Both the position numbers and the translations under genes were made by a program. The notes beneath the pieces were generated by a model. That model was given only the letters and a program-made list of their open reading frames with translations. It did not search any database and had not been told where the DNA came from. A stretch of DNA of 64,000 bases, taken from contig OX419346.1 in the NCBI GenBank assembly GCA_948470475.1, positions 8,264,884 to 8,328,883 of the forward strand, written 5' to 3'. This DNA is from Galaxea fascicularis (Eukaryota; Cnidaria; Anthozoa; Scleractinia; Euphylliidae). This document shows positions 11,606 through 24,014 of the stretch, piece by piece (the first letter of the stretch is position 1; each line of letters begins with the position of its first letter).

Positions 11606-13190
11606 GAACTCTCGATTTCGCAACGAAGAGGAATCATCACCCTAATCCCCAAGGGCGATGAGAACTTAAACGACTTAAAAAATTGGCGACCCATTACACT
11701 TCATATTGTGGGTTATAAAATTCTTGCAAGAATTATAGCAATGCGTATGGAACCTTTCTTGCCAAAGCTAATTAATCCTGACCAAACTGGCTTTATTAAA
11801 GGAAAGTATATCGGGCAAAATATTAGGCTTTTAAATGACTTAATGTCGTACACCGAAAGCATTAAAATCTCCGGTATCTTTCTCTTTGTAGACTTCGAAA
11901 AGGATTTTTTGCATAGGGCTCTAAAAGCTTTTAACTTTGGACCAGCCATTAGAAAATGGATTACAGTCCTCTACAACGATGTCGAAAGTGGAGTGATGAA
12001 TGGGGGCTATATGACTAACTACTTTAAAACATCTAGAGGGGTACGGAAAGGCTGTCCGCTTAGCCCATACTTATTTATTCTTTCTGAATTATATTCCAGA
12101 GTGCAAAGGTATTTCTTTTCCAAACTCTCAAGAAGTGAAGCTATCTCAATTTGCCGATGACACAACACTCATTTTAAGTGATACAGACTTCCTTAAGGCA
12201 TCTTTGCATCATATTAACATCTTCGGTGAAATATGAGGTCTTAAATGAAATGCTACAAAGACAAAAGCTATGTGGATTGGACCAAAGAAAGAGTGCAACG
12301 GAATAAGATAATGAACTTCACATCTATATGAGAACCTATAACAATTCTTGGTACATATATTTCATACGACCAACATAAAACTAATGAGGCCAATTTTTTA
12401 GCAGAATTCAAAACGTGAAGACTAAATTGAATATGTGGCAGACGCGTGATCTTTCTCTTTATGGTCGAACGCTCTTGGCGAAAACAATTGGAGTATCTCA
12501 GTTGATATACGCCGCTTCGATGCTTACTGTTCCTGAAAATGTTATTCAAAAAACGCAAGCTGAACTCTTTGCTTTCCTGTGGAGAAGTAAGACAGACAAA
12601 ATCAAGAGAAAAGTGATTTATCAACCTCTTGTTCTTTTTTGGGGGATTAAATTTTATTAATTTCAGAACTATGACAATGTCCCCTCGTCTGAACGGGATT
12701 GGCAGACTGCTTGACGGCAGCGATGCTTACTGGAAGACAATTCCAAATTACTATTTGAATAGACATGGTGGCCTAACCTTTTAACTAAATTTTAATTATG
12801 ATACAAAATGCATGGATTCAAGTTTTCCCCTGTTCTATAAAGAACTGCTAGAATACTTTCAGTAACTTGTTCAATATGTATGATCTAGACCAGCGACGGA
12901 AATTTGTCTTGTGGAATAAAAGGGAAATAAAGATCGAGGGGAAAACATTGTTTTGGAAAATATGGTTTGAAAAAGGAATCTATTTGGTGCAAGATTTGCT
13001 AGATGAAGACAAAAAATTCTTGTCTCTCCAAGAATTTCAGGATAAATTTGATTTAGAAATTAATTTTCTGCAACATTTTTAAATGATTGCTGCTATTCCC
13101 AGCGAGCTTAAACGTAATGCCGATATAAAACGCAAATTTCGCCTGAAGATCTGTTCAAAACGGAGGATATATTTCAATTAACTCAAAACC

Positions 13191-13488
13191 TTTCGTCTTG
13201 AATGGCAGCCATATCTTTGTCTCCTTCAGGTGAATATTTGCATTATTTGGCAATTAGTTTCAATATTCGCGTAAAAGGAGACAAGATGAAAAGGGAAAAT
13301 AATCTGATATGACTGTCATTCGAGAGCTGGTGCTCACTTTCTGTCCCACAGAAAAAACTGAAACTCTTGATGCCTGTATTTATTTAAAAGACCCTAAGTG
13401 TTGGTCCGGCCGGGGTTTGAACCCGCGACCCCTCCCGCATGCTGGTCCGGTGCTCTACCACTGAGCTAACCGGTCGGCGGTTTGGGTT
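13191..13488 (-). mobile_element. tRNA-derived SINE, family C
   Basis: On the minus strand the head reads as a tRNA-like promoter. A box A (TTAGCTCAGTGGTAGAGC) is followed about 30 nt later by a box B (GGGTTCAAACCC), at about 13405-13475. The body then shows GACCAACACTTAGGGTC, which recurs in the copies at 50865 and 51262. The 3' limit near 13191 is a guess. Confidence 0.78.
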
Positions 13489-13914
13489 TCCTCTTCGGCT
13501 GATAAATCTTCGTAGCGCATTTATGAACGACTTTGTTTGGCGGCAGTCGGCGACTTCAATGTGAGTAGCTCTTATAGTAAGACAGGAGAAAAGACATCAG
13601 CAGTGCTTCACAGTACTCCTTCCTTACTTCACGTGGAGAGGACCAAAGACGTCGATGGCCACATAGGAAAAAGGTGGATCACCAAGGGCTAATCTGTCTT
13701 GGGGTAAATCTGCCATCAGTTGCTGCCCACAAACTGCGTTCTGCTTTCGGCATGTTGGACAACTACCAAGAACCTTACGAACTGCTGCCCGTCCCTTGAC
13801 AATCCAATATCTTTGTCGAAGAGTCGAAAGGACTTATTCTTAACCAAGGTGATCAGCTGATTCATGATGTGTCATAATTAGCAACTTCGTTATATGATGG
13901 TTGTACGGCAGAAG

Positions 13915-16362
13915 CAGGGGCACAAAACGACCAATTTGTTGAAAAATGTATTATTATACCCCAATTAATAAAACTAAATGTTATTCAGGCATTTTCAGGT
14001 CTTTTTAGCTCATGGATGACGTAGTCATTCCATGAGGTTTTGTTGTGGGTCTGAATTTCGCTCACTCACTCAGGGGATCACTCATTCGTTCACTCACTCA
14101 CTCGATTCTGATTAATTTATTCATTAAACTTTCCCCTGGTCTCTCCCCTGGTAAGTATTGCTTTTGTCTCCATAGTCTTCTTGGTCCAACGTTTGCAAAT
14201 TTCAGGGTGTAGTACAAAGGCGGAGAATTTTGCTCTGCAGATATTGTTTACGTGTTTAATGTTCATGGCGTCGGTTTTTCGTTTCGATTTTCCAACTCAA
14301 CAAAGGTCTATTTTGTTTAAGGATCAGTGATCAGATAAAGTTAATAAGATGAAGAACACGAGTTGCGAGAATTGAACTTTGAACTCTTCAGAGCAGCGAA
14401 AATGAACTTCGAGATATCGCAAAAGCAACTATAAAGCTTATCACTGTGCGGTACCTGGGACAGAAGTAATCGAGATTTTTTTGCCACAATATGATGGAAG
14501 AAGGAAGAATTAAGAAAATCGGCAAAAAAAGGAAACAGGAGCAAGACTTTCTAGCCAAAAAACCGAATTCTGGCAAGCAAACGCATTTGATTTATGAGCA
14601 ACATATGATCGATTTAAGCAGGTACGTAATGAAGTGTTTTTGAAGACGCTCTTTTCATTGCGAACGCTCGATTGCAAATATGATCTTGTTTAGAAAGGCT
14701 ACATCCCTTGGTTTAAACGATCAGTATAACACTTTGTCAACATTTGACAAAAACACAAGGACCACAAGCATGCATATTTTTCTCTGTGAGGATATAATTT
14801 GGTCTGACAAGCAGCTATAACAGCTAATCTGTTCGAACAACAAAATATTTGGAAAGTCAAGTTAATTGTAGCACAAAGCATAAATAGATGGAGTTGAATA
14901 TCTCACCTTACAAAGCAAAAGTTTTGTGCCGGACCCCGAATCGCTCAAAAACATTGTGACTGTAAAGCGTGACTAATTTCCCTCAGGACTTTCACAAAAT
15001 ATTATGATGGTATCTCGCGTTCAGAATAGTCGGAAATTTTATTACGACCAAAAACGTTTATAAAACTAACTTGAAATGAGCCGTCGACCAGTAAGAAACT
15101 TTAACTTGCCTGTTACACTTCTTAACAAAGCGATCACATTTGAATATTATTTTTATAGTCCGTGTACAAATTTGCATATTTGTTTTCCATCGTCGGTTCA
15201 AATTACGTCTGTCAATTTCGTCTAATGTAATGCTTCTGGCGCCTGTCAATCAACTGCGTAATTTTACGGAAAATATTAACTACTTAATAACCGAGAGTGA
15301 GGTCGTTACGGGAAAATCTCAAACTGAGGCCTTGCCGTATTGACCGAGCGATAGCGAGGTCAATACAGCTAGGCCGAGGTTTGAGATTTACCCGTAACGA
15401 TCGAACGGTCGAGGTTATTAAGTTGTTTATTATATGGCTAACATAACGGTTCTAAGGGGAAAAAAAATTAGTTCAAGCACAAGTCGTCGCTTCAGGGTAA
15501 TCCATTCATTAATTCTTTCCAAACTCAGGTCAAACGTTTCACTAACAGTTTTCCTCACGTCGTGTTTTCATTTGTTTGCTCAAGAGGCACCAATTTTCAA
15601 TGTAAATAAAACAAATGTGGCCTTTGGATGACTTTTTGTTGTTTTTGTTCCTAATTTGCATCATCCGTAATCGGCCCGTGGGCATTACGGGAGAATAATG
15701 CCCTAGCGCTTCGCTTCGCTTAGCCAATCAGAGCGCGCGTTATATCGTATACAAACACTAGCCATATAATAATAGCGCGTAAACGGTTCTTTTACCAAGA
15801 GGTGTGTCTGAAAAGGATGTGCTTCCACAAAACACAAACGAATGTAGAGGTTTCTTGCACATATCTTTTTAGAAAATAAAGTTGTTGTAAATTCAAAGTA
15901 TTGTTATGTTCCTCATTCATGAGCTGGCTCGTAGGAGCCTTTGATTTAATATTGATGGGAAAAAAATATCTGTTCCTTTTTGCCAGCAAGACACACAAGA
16001 TATTTCCCAGCCAGCTAGATAAAATTGGTTGGTTTCCCAGCCAGGTGCAAATTGAGCAACCTACCCAACAACAAAAATGTTGTAAGCCAAAATGGGCGTG
16101 GCAAAAGGCCTCAATTCAAACCTTCAGTGCTCAGTTCAAACCTTCAAACCTTCAGTGGGGAAGGTAAACATTTCTCACAACCATCCAGATTTCGCCAGCC
16201 AACAACACTCACACTGCTACCACACTTCAGTAATTACCAACCGAAAACGGCAGCAGAAAGAAATTTGATAGCCACCTCCGGAAAGTAACTGATATTTTGC
16301 CAGCCAGCACAATACCTCGGGGGAACAGATAAAGTGAGGAACAGCTTCGTTTTGTGCCCCTG
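13915..16362. mobile_element. hAT-like element inserted in the Pao integrase, 6-bp duplication
   Basis: The ends are CAGGGGCACAAAACG and its reverse complement. A perfect 6-bp direct repeat, CAGAAG, flanks them at 13909-13914 and 16363-16368. Removing the insert joins the Pao integrase reading cleanly (EHQLLL followed by PYNHHITKLL), which confirms both boundaries. CAGGGG-type ends are typical of hAT elements, which usually make 8-bp duplications, so the 6 bp here is either eroded or atypical. No transposase is recognisable in the 2448 bp. The 14-15.2 kb stretch inside holds only small unassigned open frames. Confidence 0.85.
15276..15772. repeat. hairpin-rich MITE-like repeat
   Basis: Arms of about 55 bp at 15280-15333 and 15368-15424 (ACTTAATAACCGAG... 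against ...CGAGGTTATTAAGT) form a stem. A second inverted pair, TTATTATATGGCTA at about 15428 and TAGCCATATAATAA at about 15759, brackets the rest. It lies within the hAT-like insertion. Whether this is one element or two is not clear. Confidence 0.6.
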
Positions 16363-17157
16363 CAGAAGGAGCTGATGCTCTGATTCATAATCCAGTGGTG
16401 CGTTTCTAAGTCTACCACCAACTCTTAACATCCCATCTTGATCAAGAAATGGGTTCAAACGAACTGGCGGACCTCAGAGTACGTTTCTCTTGATTTTTAG
16501 ATCCTTACGTGATTTGCTTGGCCTTGCCTTTTAATTTCAGGATCCTCTTCGGTAAGCGGTTGTAAGGAATCTGGGCGAACTGGCACTTGTTCACTCCACA
16601 GGACCTCTGAAACATCGATTTTGATGCAACAATTCTTCTACTGTCAAGCCTCTACTAACATAATCTGCAGGGTATCTGAGGGACTCCACAAGTGCCACTG
16701 AGAGAGGTTCGAGCCGTCATGAATCACTGCCAACCGATTTGCAACATAGGTGTGGAACCGTTTATCTTCCTTCTTGATGTAGTGGAGGAAAAGCTGTTGA
16801 ATCTGTTCAGAACACTGATCTGTCGATTATTAACTCCAGTTCTTCTCTTAGAGTTCGATCTAGTCTCACTGTTAGGACTGCTGCTGATAACTCTAGTCTA
16901 GGAACGGTAATAGGCTTCACGTGGGCCAAACGCGATTTTGGTTTAAGAAGGCTGCAATGGACATTCTTGGCTTCGTTAACAAATCTCAGATACGAGACCG
17001 CTCTATACGCTATTTGAGATGCATCGGCGAAGTGGTGAACTTCTGTGACCAATGGAATGTCAAAACTGGCTTGTTTAAAACAACGTGGGATGACAATGAG
17101 AAAGTTTAAAGCAGGTCTTACAACCATTTTTCCCAGCGTGCAGTTTCTTCATCTCCA

Positions 17158-17725
17158 ATACAAACATACATACATACTTTATGGCAACTCCCTGTAAGGG
17201 TTTTACAGTTACAAGAACTACATATCTATCATACTGGAGTAACTAACTAAATACAAATATCTAAGGTAGTAAATATGCATTTAAAAAATAATGAAATATA
17301 ATAAGAAAAAGAAAAATTACAATGGATTGGTTTTACTATTTACAAATTTGTAGATTTATCAGAAAAAAGTAGGTTGGCGACTCTTTTCCTAAAAACTTTG
17401 ACAGAGTCTGAACATTTAACATCGTCTCTTACATTATTCCAGATTTAAACACAACGGTAGGTGAACGACCGCTGTCCGGTGGTTGTATCGCACCTCGGAA
17501 TGTTCAGTTGACCGCTTTGTCTAGTATTTCTAGTGTGGGTTTGTGAGCGCAGATTAAATTTCCCAATTAAGTAGTCAGGGACAAATTTATTAATACATTT
17601 AAACATCATTATGACATCGTTCAACTAAAGACTATCATTAACAGGCAGCCAATTGAGAGATTCGATACCTTGTGAAATGTGATCAAACCTGAGGCCAAGT
17701 CCAATCTGCTCGTCCCAACCATGTT
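17158..17725 (-). mobile_element. 5'-truncated CR1/L2-like LINE 3' end inside the Pao element
   Basis: On the minus strand the text reads as the C-terminal end of a LINE RT: GIESLNWLPV, MMFKCINKFVPDYLIGKF, NTRQSGQLNIPR and RSFTYR, followed by a short 3'UTR. The 3' end is a (TATG)n tail at about 17162-17182. It separates the Pao RT from the Pao RNase H, so it inserted later. The exact 5' boundary near 17725 is uncertain. Confidence 0.82.
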
Positions 17726-20386
17726 GCGTGAAGAGCATTTGGTACAGCAAGCCCAAGCGGGTAATAAATGGAACTGGTTACTGACAAGATGCCTCGGCGT
17801 GTGTAGGGCTTGTCTTTCTGTACCATCTTAAAAGGTCAACATGTCTGTCTCCATGTTCCACTGCACACCAAGAACACCGGTATCCAAATCGAGATCCAAA
17901 ACCGAAGAAGCTTTGTCACATCTGAGGATAGCCTGCAGAACATCCTTATCTTTGCACAACCACTTTGTTAGTCGGAATCTTCCTCTCAGCAACAATTTGC
18001 AAAGTTGTTCCCTCAGATTTGTAGCTATGTAAGACGATTTCACGAATTTCGGACAGTCGTCTGCATAAAAGTTCTTGAGCAAAGCATCAATCACATCGCG
18101 GGAGCAATCTCCGGTATATTCTTCAGCTGTCTTTCTGAGGGAGAGGTTTGCACAACTTGGTGACGAGGTACTGCCAAAAAGGTAGACTTCCATACAATAT
18201 TCAGTGGGTTGCTTAGTCGTCATTATGCCACCATAAAAATCTCAAGGCGTTAGAGTCTTTAGGATCACCTCTCACTTGATTAAACATAGCCTCGATATCC
18301 GAAACCATGGCAACTGATTCTTGACGGAATCTTTGAAGAACGCCGAACAGGTTGTTGGTCAAGTCTGGACCACAACTGATCATTTAGCGACGTTCCTTTA
18401 AATCGAGCAGCACAATCGAGAAGGACGCTTAACTTGTCTGATTTATGGGAATGAAAAACAGCATGATGTGATCGGTACCACAGGTTTCCCATCAGGTTGA
18501 AGCTCCTCTTCGGACAGTTGCTTGGCACAACATGGTCATCAATAGATGTCTTGTATCTTGCGAAGTACTCTGGTTCAAGGAGGAATATTTTTTTTCAACA
18601 ATTATAACCGCTGGACTGCTGCAACGCGATTGTTTGGCAAATAAAGAGGTTCATGTCTCCATGGAAGGGCTACTTGATAATGACCTGAAACCATTTTAAC
18701 AGAGTTCTCCCTGATTTGAGTGCCCTGTCATTTTTATCGGACATAGTAAGCTTGGAACTAGGTGAAGAGTCAAAGTCAGTTTTCCATAATTGCTTAACTT
18801 GTTATAGCAGCAATTCGTCTTTTCTTCCATCTTCGAATCGTACGAAATTCACGTTAATACTGGTCTCCTTCGAGACTTTCTCAGTTGGGCCAATCAAAGT
18901 CCAACCCAGTAACGACCGGATAGCAACGGCAACGGGCTCTCCTCTGCCACCATGCCTCTCGTCAAGTACCCAAAATGCTTCGGGAACGTTGAAGCCTATC
19001 AGCAATCTAACTTGTTTACTCTCGATCTCTAGTAACTCAATATCGTTAAGGTGTGGCCATGAATCGATATCCTCACGTTCTGGAATGCTGCTTTCTGATA
19101 TATTCAGGTGTTCTACGGTCCAGGCCTTTGGTACTTCCAGATATGAATCGCCGGGAATTGATTCAATGGACAGCTTTAACTCTAAACCAGACTTTTGGAC
19201 TGTCTTTTATTTCTTGAGTTGTCAAGGAGAAATTTCTTAGTTTTCCTGTAATCCCCAACTGTTCAACCAGCTTGCTGTCACATACTGTATGTCAGAGCCA
19301 TTATCTAACAAGGCGTACGTTTACCACTTGATTCAGCTGTTTACCTCGTACTTTTACGGGAACTATTCTCAAACGCACTTTACTGGCTGCATGGCTGGAC
19401 TGATTAGATACACCGGCCCCAATTACAAGATTCTGTCCAACACCGACATCAGACTGGATTCTCACCACCATGACGCGTTTCTTGTAACGGTGAAGAAGAT
19501 GAAGGCTCATCCAGAGGATACAGAATCGTCATGTGCTTCATATTACAGCCATCGATGTAACTGTTAACCACTTCTCAGCATACATCCTTTAGCGATATGA
19601 CCACTTTTGAGGCAATTCTCGCAAAGCTTAGCATCACGCACTGTTCTAACGCAATCACTATAGTTGCTCTTAAACTGTTCACAGTTCCTCTATTTATTCA
19701 TGCCATAGCAAAGGAATTTTGCAGGCGCTGGAATCGTCCCATCACTCTTACTCTTTCGCCTTGCACAACAGGCCGGGGTCATGGATGGCTATAAGGTGGT
19801 CATCTTTGTCCCAAGATTTGAAGATCTGGCCTTAAACTTGGATTTGTCCTTGTCACTGTATACGGGATTTCCAGAAACCGGATTATTGGCAACTCGGGCT
19901 TTTGCTGTAACAAACTGGGAAATGCGTGAATCTTTGGTCGCTGTCCGGACTCTTCAATGCTGTCTGCAACCTCCAACCATTTCATTTTCAGATGAAATGA
20001 AGTCTGTTAACGATTCTCCTCAGATTATCACCACTGTTGATCTCGTCCAAATAGCACGGCAGTTGACTGAAGGGCATTTTGACAGTCTCTTAGCGCTATA
20101 GCTGATCTGCAAAAGCCAACAATCCGCGCTGATCGTAGGGCTTCACAGGTGGACCATGTGTTACCTGGCTCAGATGTGCTGTGGCAATCTTGAATGGATG
20201 TCCAAAACGATCCTCTGGCAAGGCTATCGCCGTTTGATATTCAAAAGAAAGATTCATGGAAACGCAGCTCTTGATAACATTTTTTGCAGGCCCAACACAG
20301 AACTGAAGGAGAAAAGATAATTTCTCACTCTCGTCTAATGCATTCGTCTCAATGCTGCTCTCGAACGATCGAATAAAGTTCCAAAG

Positions 20387-20839
20387 TTTAGGCGCCTATG
20401 GCCCTGCGGAAACTCAAGTATTTCTTTACACTAGAATTATGGGTCCGTACTACTTTTCTGACGGGGTCCGAACCCATTTTTCTGTAGTGTAAACGCGCCT
20501 ACAGTCTCCACGTTTTCCAATTCACCCTTTAATTGAATGGCGAAATCCTTAGCGATTCAACTGAAAGAAACAAAACACGTGGCTGTTACATAAATGCTGG
20601 AACCGAAATAAAATGAAATGAATACAAATTAGAAAAAATGGAAACAAGAAGCAGCAAAGACACTTACAAACTGTGGTGACAAATACGGCTAAAAACCCGA
20701 GTGTCCAATATTGCTTACAAACTTTCTTCATAAGAAGATTTAAACTCTAGCTTCAGGCGAAGCAAATGATCCCGACTAACAAGTCTGAAGCAATACATGT
20801 GGTAATATATTCATGCACGTGCATGGGCCTCAATAAATT
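20387..20839. other. no gene; small hairpin at 20430-20496
   Basis: Decayed Gag-like sequence may continue to about 20560. At 20430-20496 imperfect arms (TTTACACTAGA...ATGGGT and ACCCAT...TAGTGTAAA) form a compact stem that may be a tiny MITE. The remainder is anonymous. Confidence 0.45.
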
Positions 20840-20854
20840 CAAAAAAGTTGCTAC

Positions 20855-21330
20855 ACATCTTATGCCGAAAAATATGCGAACTAAACATCGGCCATGAGGT
20901 TACACGCAACAAAACATCTCATGCCCGAAAACTTGCAAGCTAGACATCGGCCATGAGGCAACAAATAAGAAAACATCTCATGCCGGAAAACATGCGAATT
21001 AAATATTGACCATGAGGCAACAAACAACAAAACATCTCATTCCGGGAAATATGCAAACCAACTAGACATAGGCAATGAGACAACAAATAACAATACATCT
21101 CATGCCGGAAATATGCGAACTAAACATCGGCCATGAGGTAACAAATAACACTACATCTTATGCTGGGAAATATGCGAACTAAACATCGGCCATGAGGCAA
21201 CAAATAACAAAACACCTCACGCCGGAAAACATGCGAACTAAACATCGGTCATGAGGTAACAAATAACAATACACCTAAAGCCGAAAAATGTAAGCAAATG
21301 ATATTAATTTATCGGCCATAAGGAAACAAA
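20855..21330 (-). repeat. 59-bp tandem repeat array A
   Basis: About eight imperfect copies of a unit of 59-60 bp. Each contains ACATCGGCCATGAGG, AACAAATAACAAAACA and CATGCGAACTAA. Array B at 36790-37300 is the same satellite in reverse orientation. Confidence 0.92.
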
Positions 21331-21784
21331 TTACATTGTGCGAGGGAAACGACGGGTAGGAAGAAGAAATAAGAAAAAGAACTAAAAATATATAAATTAC
21401 ACCCTGGTACTGAGAGCAAAACAAATAGAACGAAACAATTTTAATAGCCGGGAGAGCCGGAGGGTAGCAAGCGAATCTGTAGTACACGAGATGAAGAAAG
21501 TGCAGTGTATTTTAATTTTTGGGCAGTTCGAACTGCCCAAAAATTAAAATACAAAATAGAATAAACAATAAATAAAGGGACGACGAACTCAATAAACACC
21601 ACTAGGGTAGGAACCGCGAGATAACACGGAAATGTACAAACAATTGCAAGAAAGAAAAATAGAAAAGACTTAAACTACCTCTATCTGGTTCGGGGTGTCC
21701 TGAGTTGGTGCTTTGGGAGCAACAAAGTTTTGCACGGCGGCGCTGTTTTGATGCGGCCGCAGAACTGAAAATAGAAAAGACTAA

Positions 21785-22420
21785 GGCACTGTTTACACGG
21801 ACGCGGTTTCATTTGTAACCGCATCGGTTTCGATGCGGTTACACCTTTCGTTTACACGGAGCCGGCCGAGTTCGTTATCAAAACCGGGTCGTTTTGAAAA
21901 CGCTTTCAAAAGTGGAGCGTTTTCAAAACGATACGGTTTCGAGGTCGTGTAAACGGCGAAACCGCATCGATTTGAAAACGGTCTGGCTCGAAATTGGCTG
22001 GCTCGCGAAGTAAATATGGTAAATCTCGCACGGAGTGCAGCGCTTTGCTGCACAATCACAACTTTGATCTGTGGTTTAACTTCGCTTTTGCTGCTTTCGT
22101 GTATTTTATTATAAACCGAGGGCCATACCGCAATAACAGGCAGAGATGTCTTGAAATGTTGACTTTTTCGTCGATACGGTCCTGCAGAGTAACGAAGAGA
22201 AAAGCCAAACGACGATTCTGGATTCGGCCTCATGTCTGGTCAAATCTAGATCCAATTGATGAAGCACAAAGGCCTGAGAAAGAGATCGCCTTGACATAAA
22301 CGGTTGGATTTAACGGTTGGATAGGTTCCGTGTAAACTCTTTGAAACCGTGTCGTTTTCAATGCGGTTTCCAGATCATGAAACCGTTTCGATTGGAAACC
22401 GCGTCCGTGTAAACGTAGCC
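21785..22420. mobile_element. PIF/Harbinger-like non-autonomous element, TAA duplication
   Basis: The ends are GGCACTGTTTACACGGACGCGGTTTC and a near-perfect reverse complement. TAA flanks both sides (21782-21784 and 22421-22423), and the flanking host repeat reads through once the insert is removed. A 3-bp T/A target and GG-starting ends fit PIF/Harbinger. Internal GAAACCG/CGGTTTC motifs recur. The minus-strand open frame at 21793-22233 looks non-coding. Confidence 0.85.
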
Positions 22421-22776
22421 TAAAACTACTTCTATCTGGTTCGGGGTGTCCTGAGTTGGTGCTTTGGGAGCAACAAAGTTTTGCACGGCGGCGCTGTTTT
22501 GATGCGGCCGCGACACTTGAGGAGGTTGTTCTTGAGACTGTGGAGCGTGAGCTTCTCAGGAAACAACTGTCATATTCATGGCTGCCATGAGTGTGACATA
22601 GACAGAATGTGAGTTATTCACATTAAACATACTTCGAACTTTAACGCAGTTCACGTGTAATACAGCAGAGCTTTTGGAGATTCTCCATGTTTAACAATCA
22701 TGATTTGACAATATTTTCCGAGCCCGAGGCCAGTAACTGGTTTAGTATAATTTCAGAAGAGAAATCGGTGATCAAT

Positions 22777-23240
22777 TAACACTTAATGACTGGTCCCGAG
22801 AGAAACAGAGAATTTTGTTTCCTGAGAATCTCAATGTTTTCCAAGGCGAAGTCGAGGGAAACTTTGAGATTCGAGGGAAACAAAATTCACCGTTCCCTAA
22901 CGAACCAGTCATTAAGTCATTTGTTATATAACAAAACAAATGGATCAAAGCGGTGGAAAACAAAAACAAAAGCAAATTTTGGAAAACCTGCTGAGATTCC
23001 AGCGAAAACATCGGGCCACCTTCAACTGCACGCTCTGATCACGTGCAACAGCGATCAACATTTCGCGGGTAACAGTGAACTGTTTCCCGTTTGACGTCAT
23101 AGTTTTCGCGATGTTGCCTGCTTATGGCATTTGGCGGTAAACAGTTTCATTGTTAGATTTCATGTGACTATGAACTAGCCAATGAATGGGCGCGCTGTAG
23201 CAGGAAAAACGCCAGCTATATAACAACTTTTGTAATCTCA
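22777..23240. repeat. inverted repeat plus dispersed repeat
   Basis: 22777-22917 is an imperfect palindrome with arms starting ACTTAATGACTGG and sharing GAATTTTGTTTCC. It is followed by a segment whose last part (GGCGGTAAACAGTTTCATTG to AAAAACGCCAGC, 23133-23220) recurs in direct orientation at 40657-40743. It is non-coding. Confidence 0.65.
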
Positions 23241-24014
23241 CTTACCAACTTAAAATTTAACTTCAAACTAGAGCCCATTACAATAAAAATGCAAACAACG
23301 TCTACCATTTATAACTTATTTTTTGCCACCATGTATATTTGTTACATGGTACGTTAAGTTTCGTTATTTCAGAATTTTTCAGTTTAGTCTCCAGATTTCA
23401 CTTTGTCCCCCTGTTGAAAGTTAAAAGCGAAATATGCACAGGTGTCTGGGGACTTGCCAATATCTAGTTTGGCAAGCCAGCTTTGTCGTTTGTTATTAAA
23501 TAAATAACTTCTTTTTCAATATGGCACATCTGCGACGCAGGATCTATCCGAGGATAAAATATGTCTCCAGTGTTGTTTGGCAAAAAAGCCTTTTGATAAG
23601 AAACATAAGTAAGTGAAGTGCGATCTTGTGAATGAGTGCGATTCTGAGAGACTTTTGTTTTTGCATCGAACGGTATTTCAACAACCTGAGCGGAAGTCAA
23701 CTGCAGACTAAATTAACTTCCGTTCAGATCGTCATAAACTCTGACAAAGCACCGAAAACAGAGCTTCTTAGGACTACAGCCATGACTCGAATGATACTAC
23801 TCTTCCTAATTATGATATGACTCCAAGGATCAAAACAATTACACTGTTTAGAAACTCCGTGTGTCTTGCCCAATGCTGCACAGCTGTGCTTGCTGTTAAT
23901 TCGACTCCCTCGAACCTTATGAGCGAATAAAGTGAGAAAAGAGTTCATTATCGTGAACTGAGCCACACGCAGTGCATCAAACCTTAAGAAAGAGAAGGCA
24001 AACCAATCGACATC
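23241..24014. other. upstream region of the secreted-peptide gene
   Basis: There is no gene and no recognised repeat. It presumably holds the promoter and 5'UTR of the gene starting at 24015, but I can point to no convincing TATA box. Confidence 0.4.

Larger units (their letters stand above)
9286..13082 (+). pseudogene. LINE ORF2 (endonuclease-reverse transcriptase), broken
   Basis: The APE endonuclease begins at 9286 with SLNVRGI and CLQET, continues with GDWNCTL at about 9730, and ends with SRIDYFF near 9915. After the first insertion the linker runs from 10432 to 11190 and includes a WIEHGEKPTKYFFNLE block at about 10785-10832. The RT resumes at 11606: RGIITLIPK, WRPITL, a damaged motif A (VDFEKDFL), motif B (RGVRKGCPLSPYLF), and motif C (FADDT) at about 12153-12167 after a frameshift. 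The C-terminal domain continues at 12415-12660 and 12867-13082. It is inactive. Confidence 0.85.
8440..13190 (+). mobile_element. degenerate L1-like (Tx1-type?) LINE, two ORFs, two nested insertions
   Basis: A plus-strand two-ORF LINE: ORF1 at 8495-8968 and a broken ORF2 (endonuclease, RT, C-terminal domain) from 9286 to about 13082. A 376-bp MITE at 10047-10422 splits the endonuclease-RT linker. A 408-bp foldback element at 11198-11605 splits the RT just before the conserved SQRRGIITLIPK block. The layout and motifs fit the L1/Tx1 clade, not CR1. Many stops and frameshifts show it is old. Confidence 0.88.
13600..20386 (-). mobile_element. BEL/Pao LTR retrotransposon internal region, degenerate and interrupted
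   Basis: Read from right to left on the minus strand, the order is Gag, protease, RT, RNase H and integrase, as in BEL/Pao elements. Gag is at 20100-20386 (PKLWNFIRSFES). A zinc knuckle lies near 19560-19620 (CENCLKSGHIAKGC). The protease region is at 18802-19510 (GFNVPEAFWVLDERHGGR). RT is at 17828-18528 ([26 protein letters not shown]). RNase H is at 16700-17127 (VHHFADASQIAY, VPRLELSAAV). The integrase zinc finger and start of the core are at 16363-16458 plus 13610-13914 ([28 protein letters not shown]). The rest of the integrase and both LTRs were not found. Frameshifts and two insertions make it dead. Confidence 0.87.
20840..22600 (-). mobile_element. unidentified element with 59-bp tandem array (copy 1)
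   Basis: Read on the minus strand, the C-terminal end of a protein (SRPHQNSAAVQNFV, then DTPNQIEVV) is followed by an AT-rich 3' region and then the 59-bp tandem array at 20855-21330. The same order occurs in inverted orientation at 36230-37560. The coding tail is tandemly duplicated here (21674-21764 and 22426-22512), and a TAA-flanked MITE sits in the second copy. I do not recognise the family: no RT, recombinase or transposase motif is visible in what remains. Confidence 0.7.

Noticed and set aside
18716..19240. 174-residue plus-strand open frame
   Set aside because: It is the antisense shadow of the Pao protease region, which carries clear family motifs on the minus strand.
20855..21330. 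CRISPR-like array
   Set aside because: Whole units repeat without unique spacers, and the genome is eukaryotic. It is a tandem satellite.
21793..22233. 146-residue minus-strand frame as a gene
   Set aside because: It lies wholly inside a MITE and its sequence follows the element's GAAACCG repeats.
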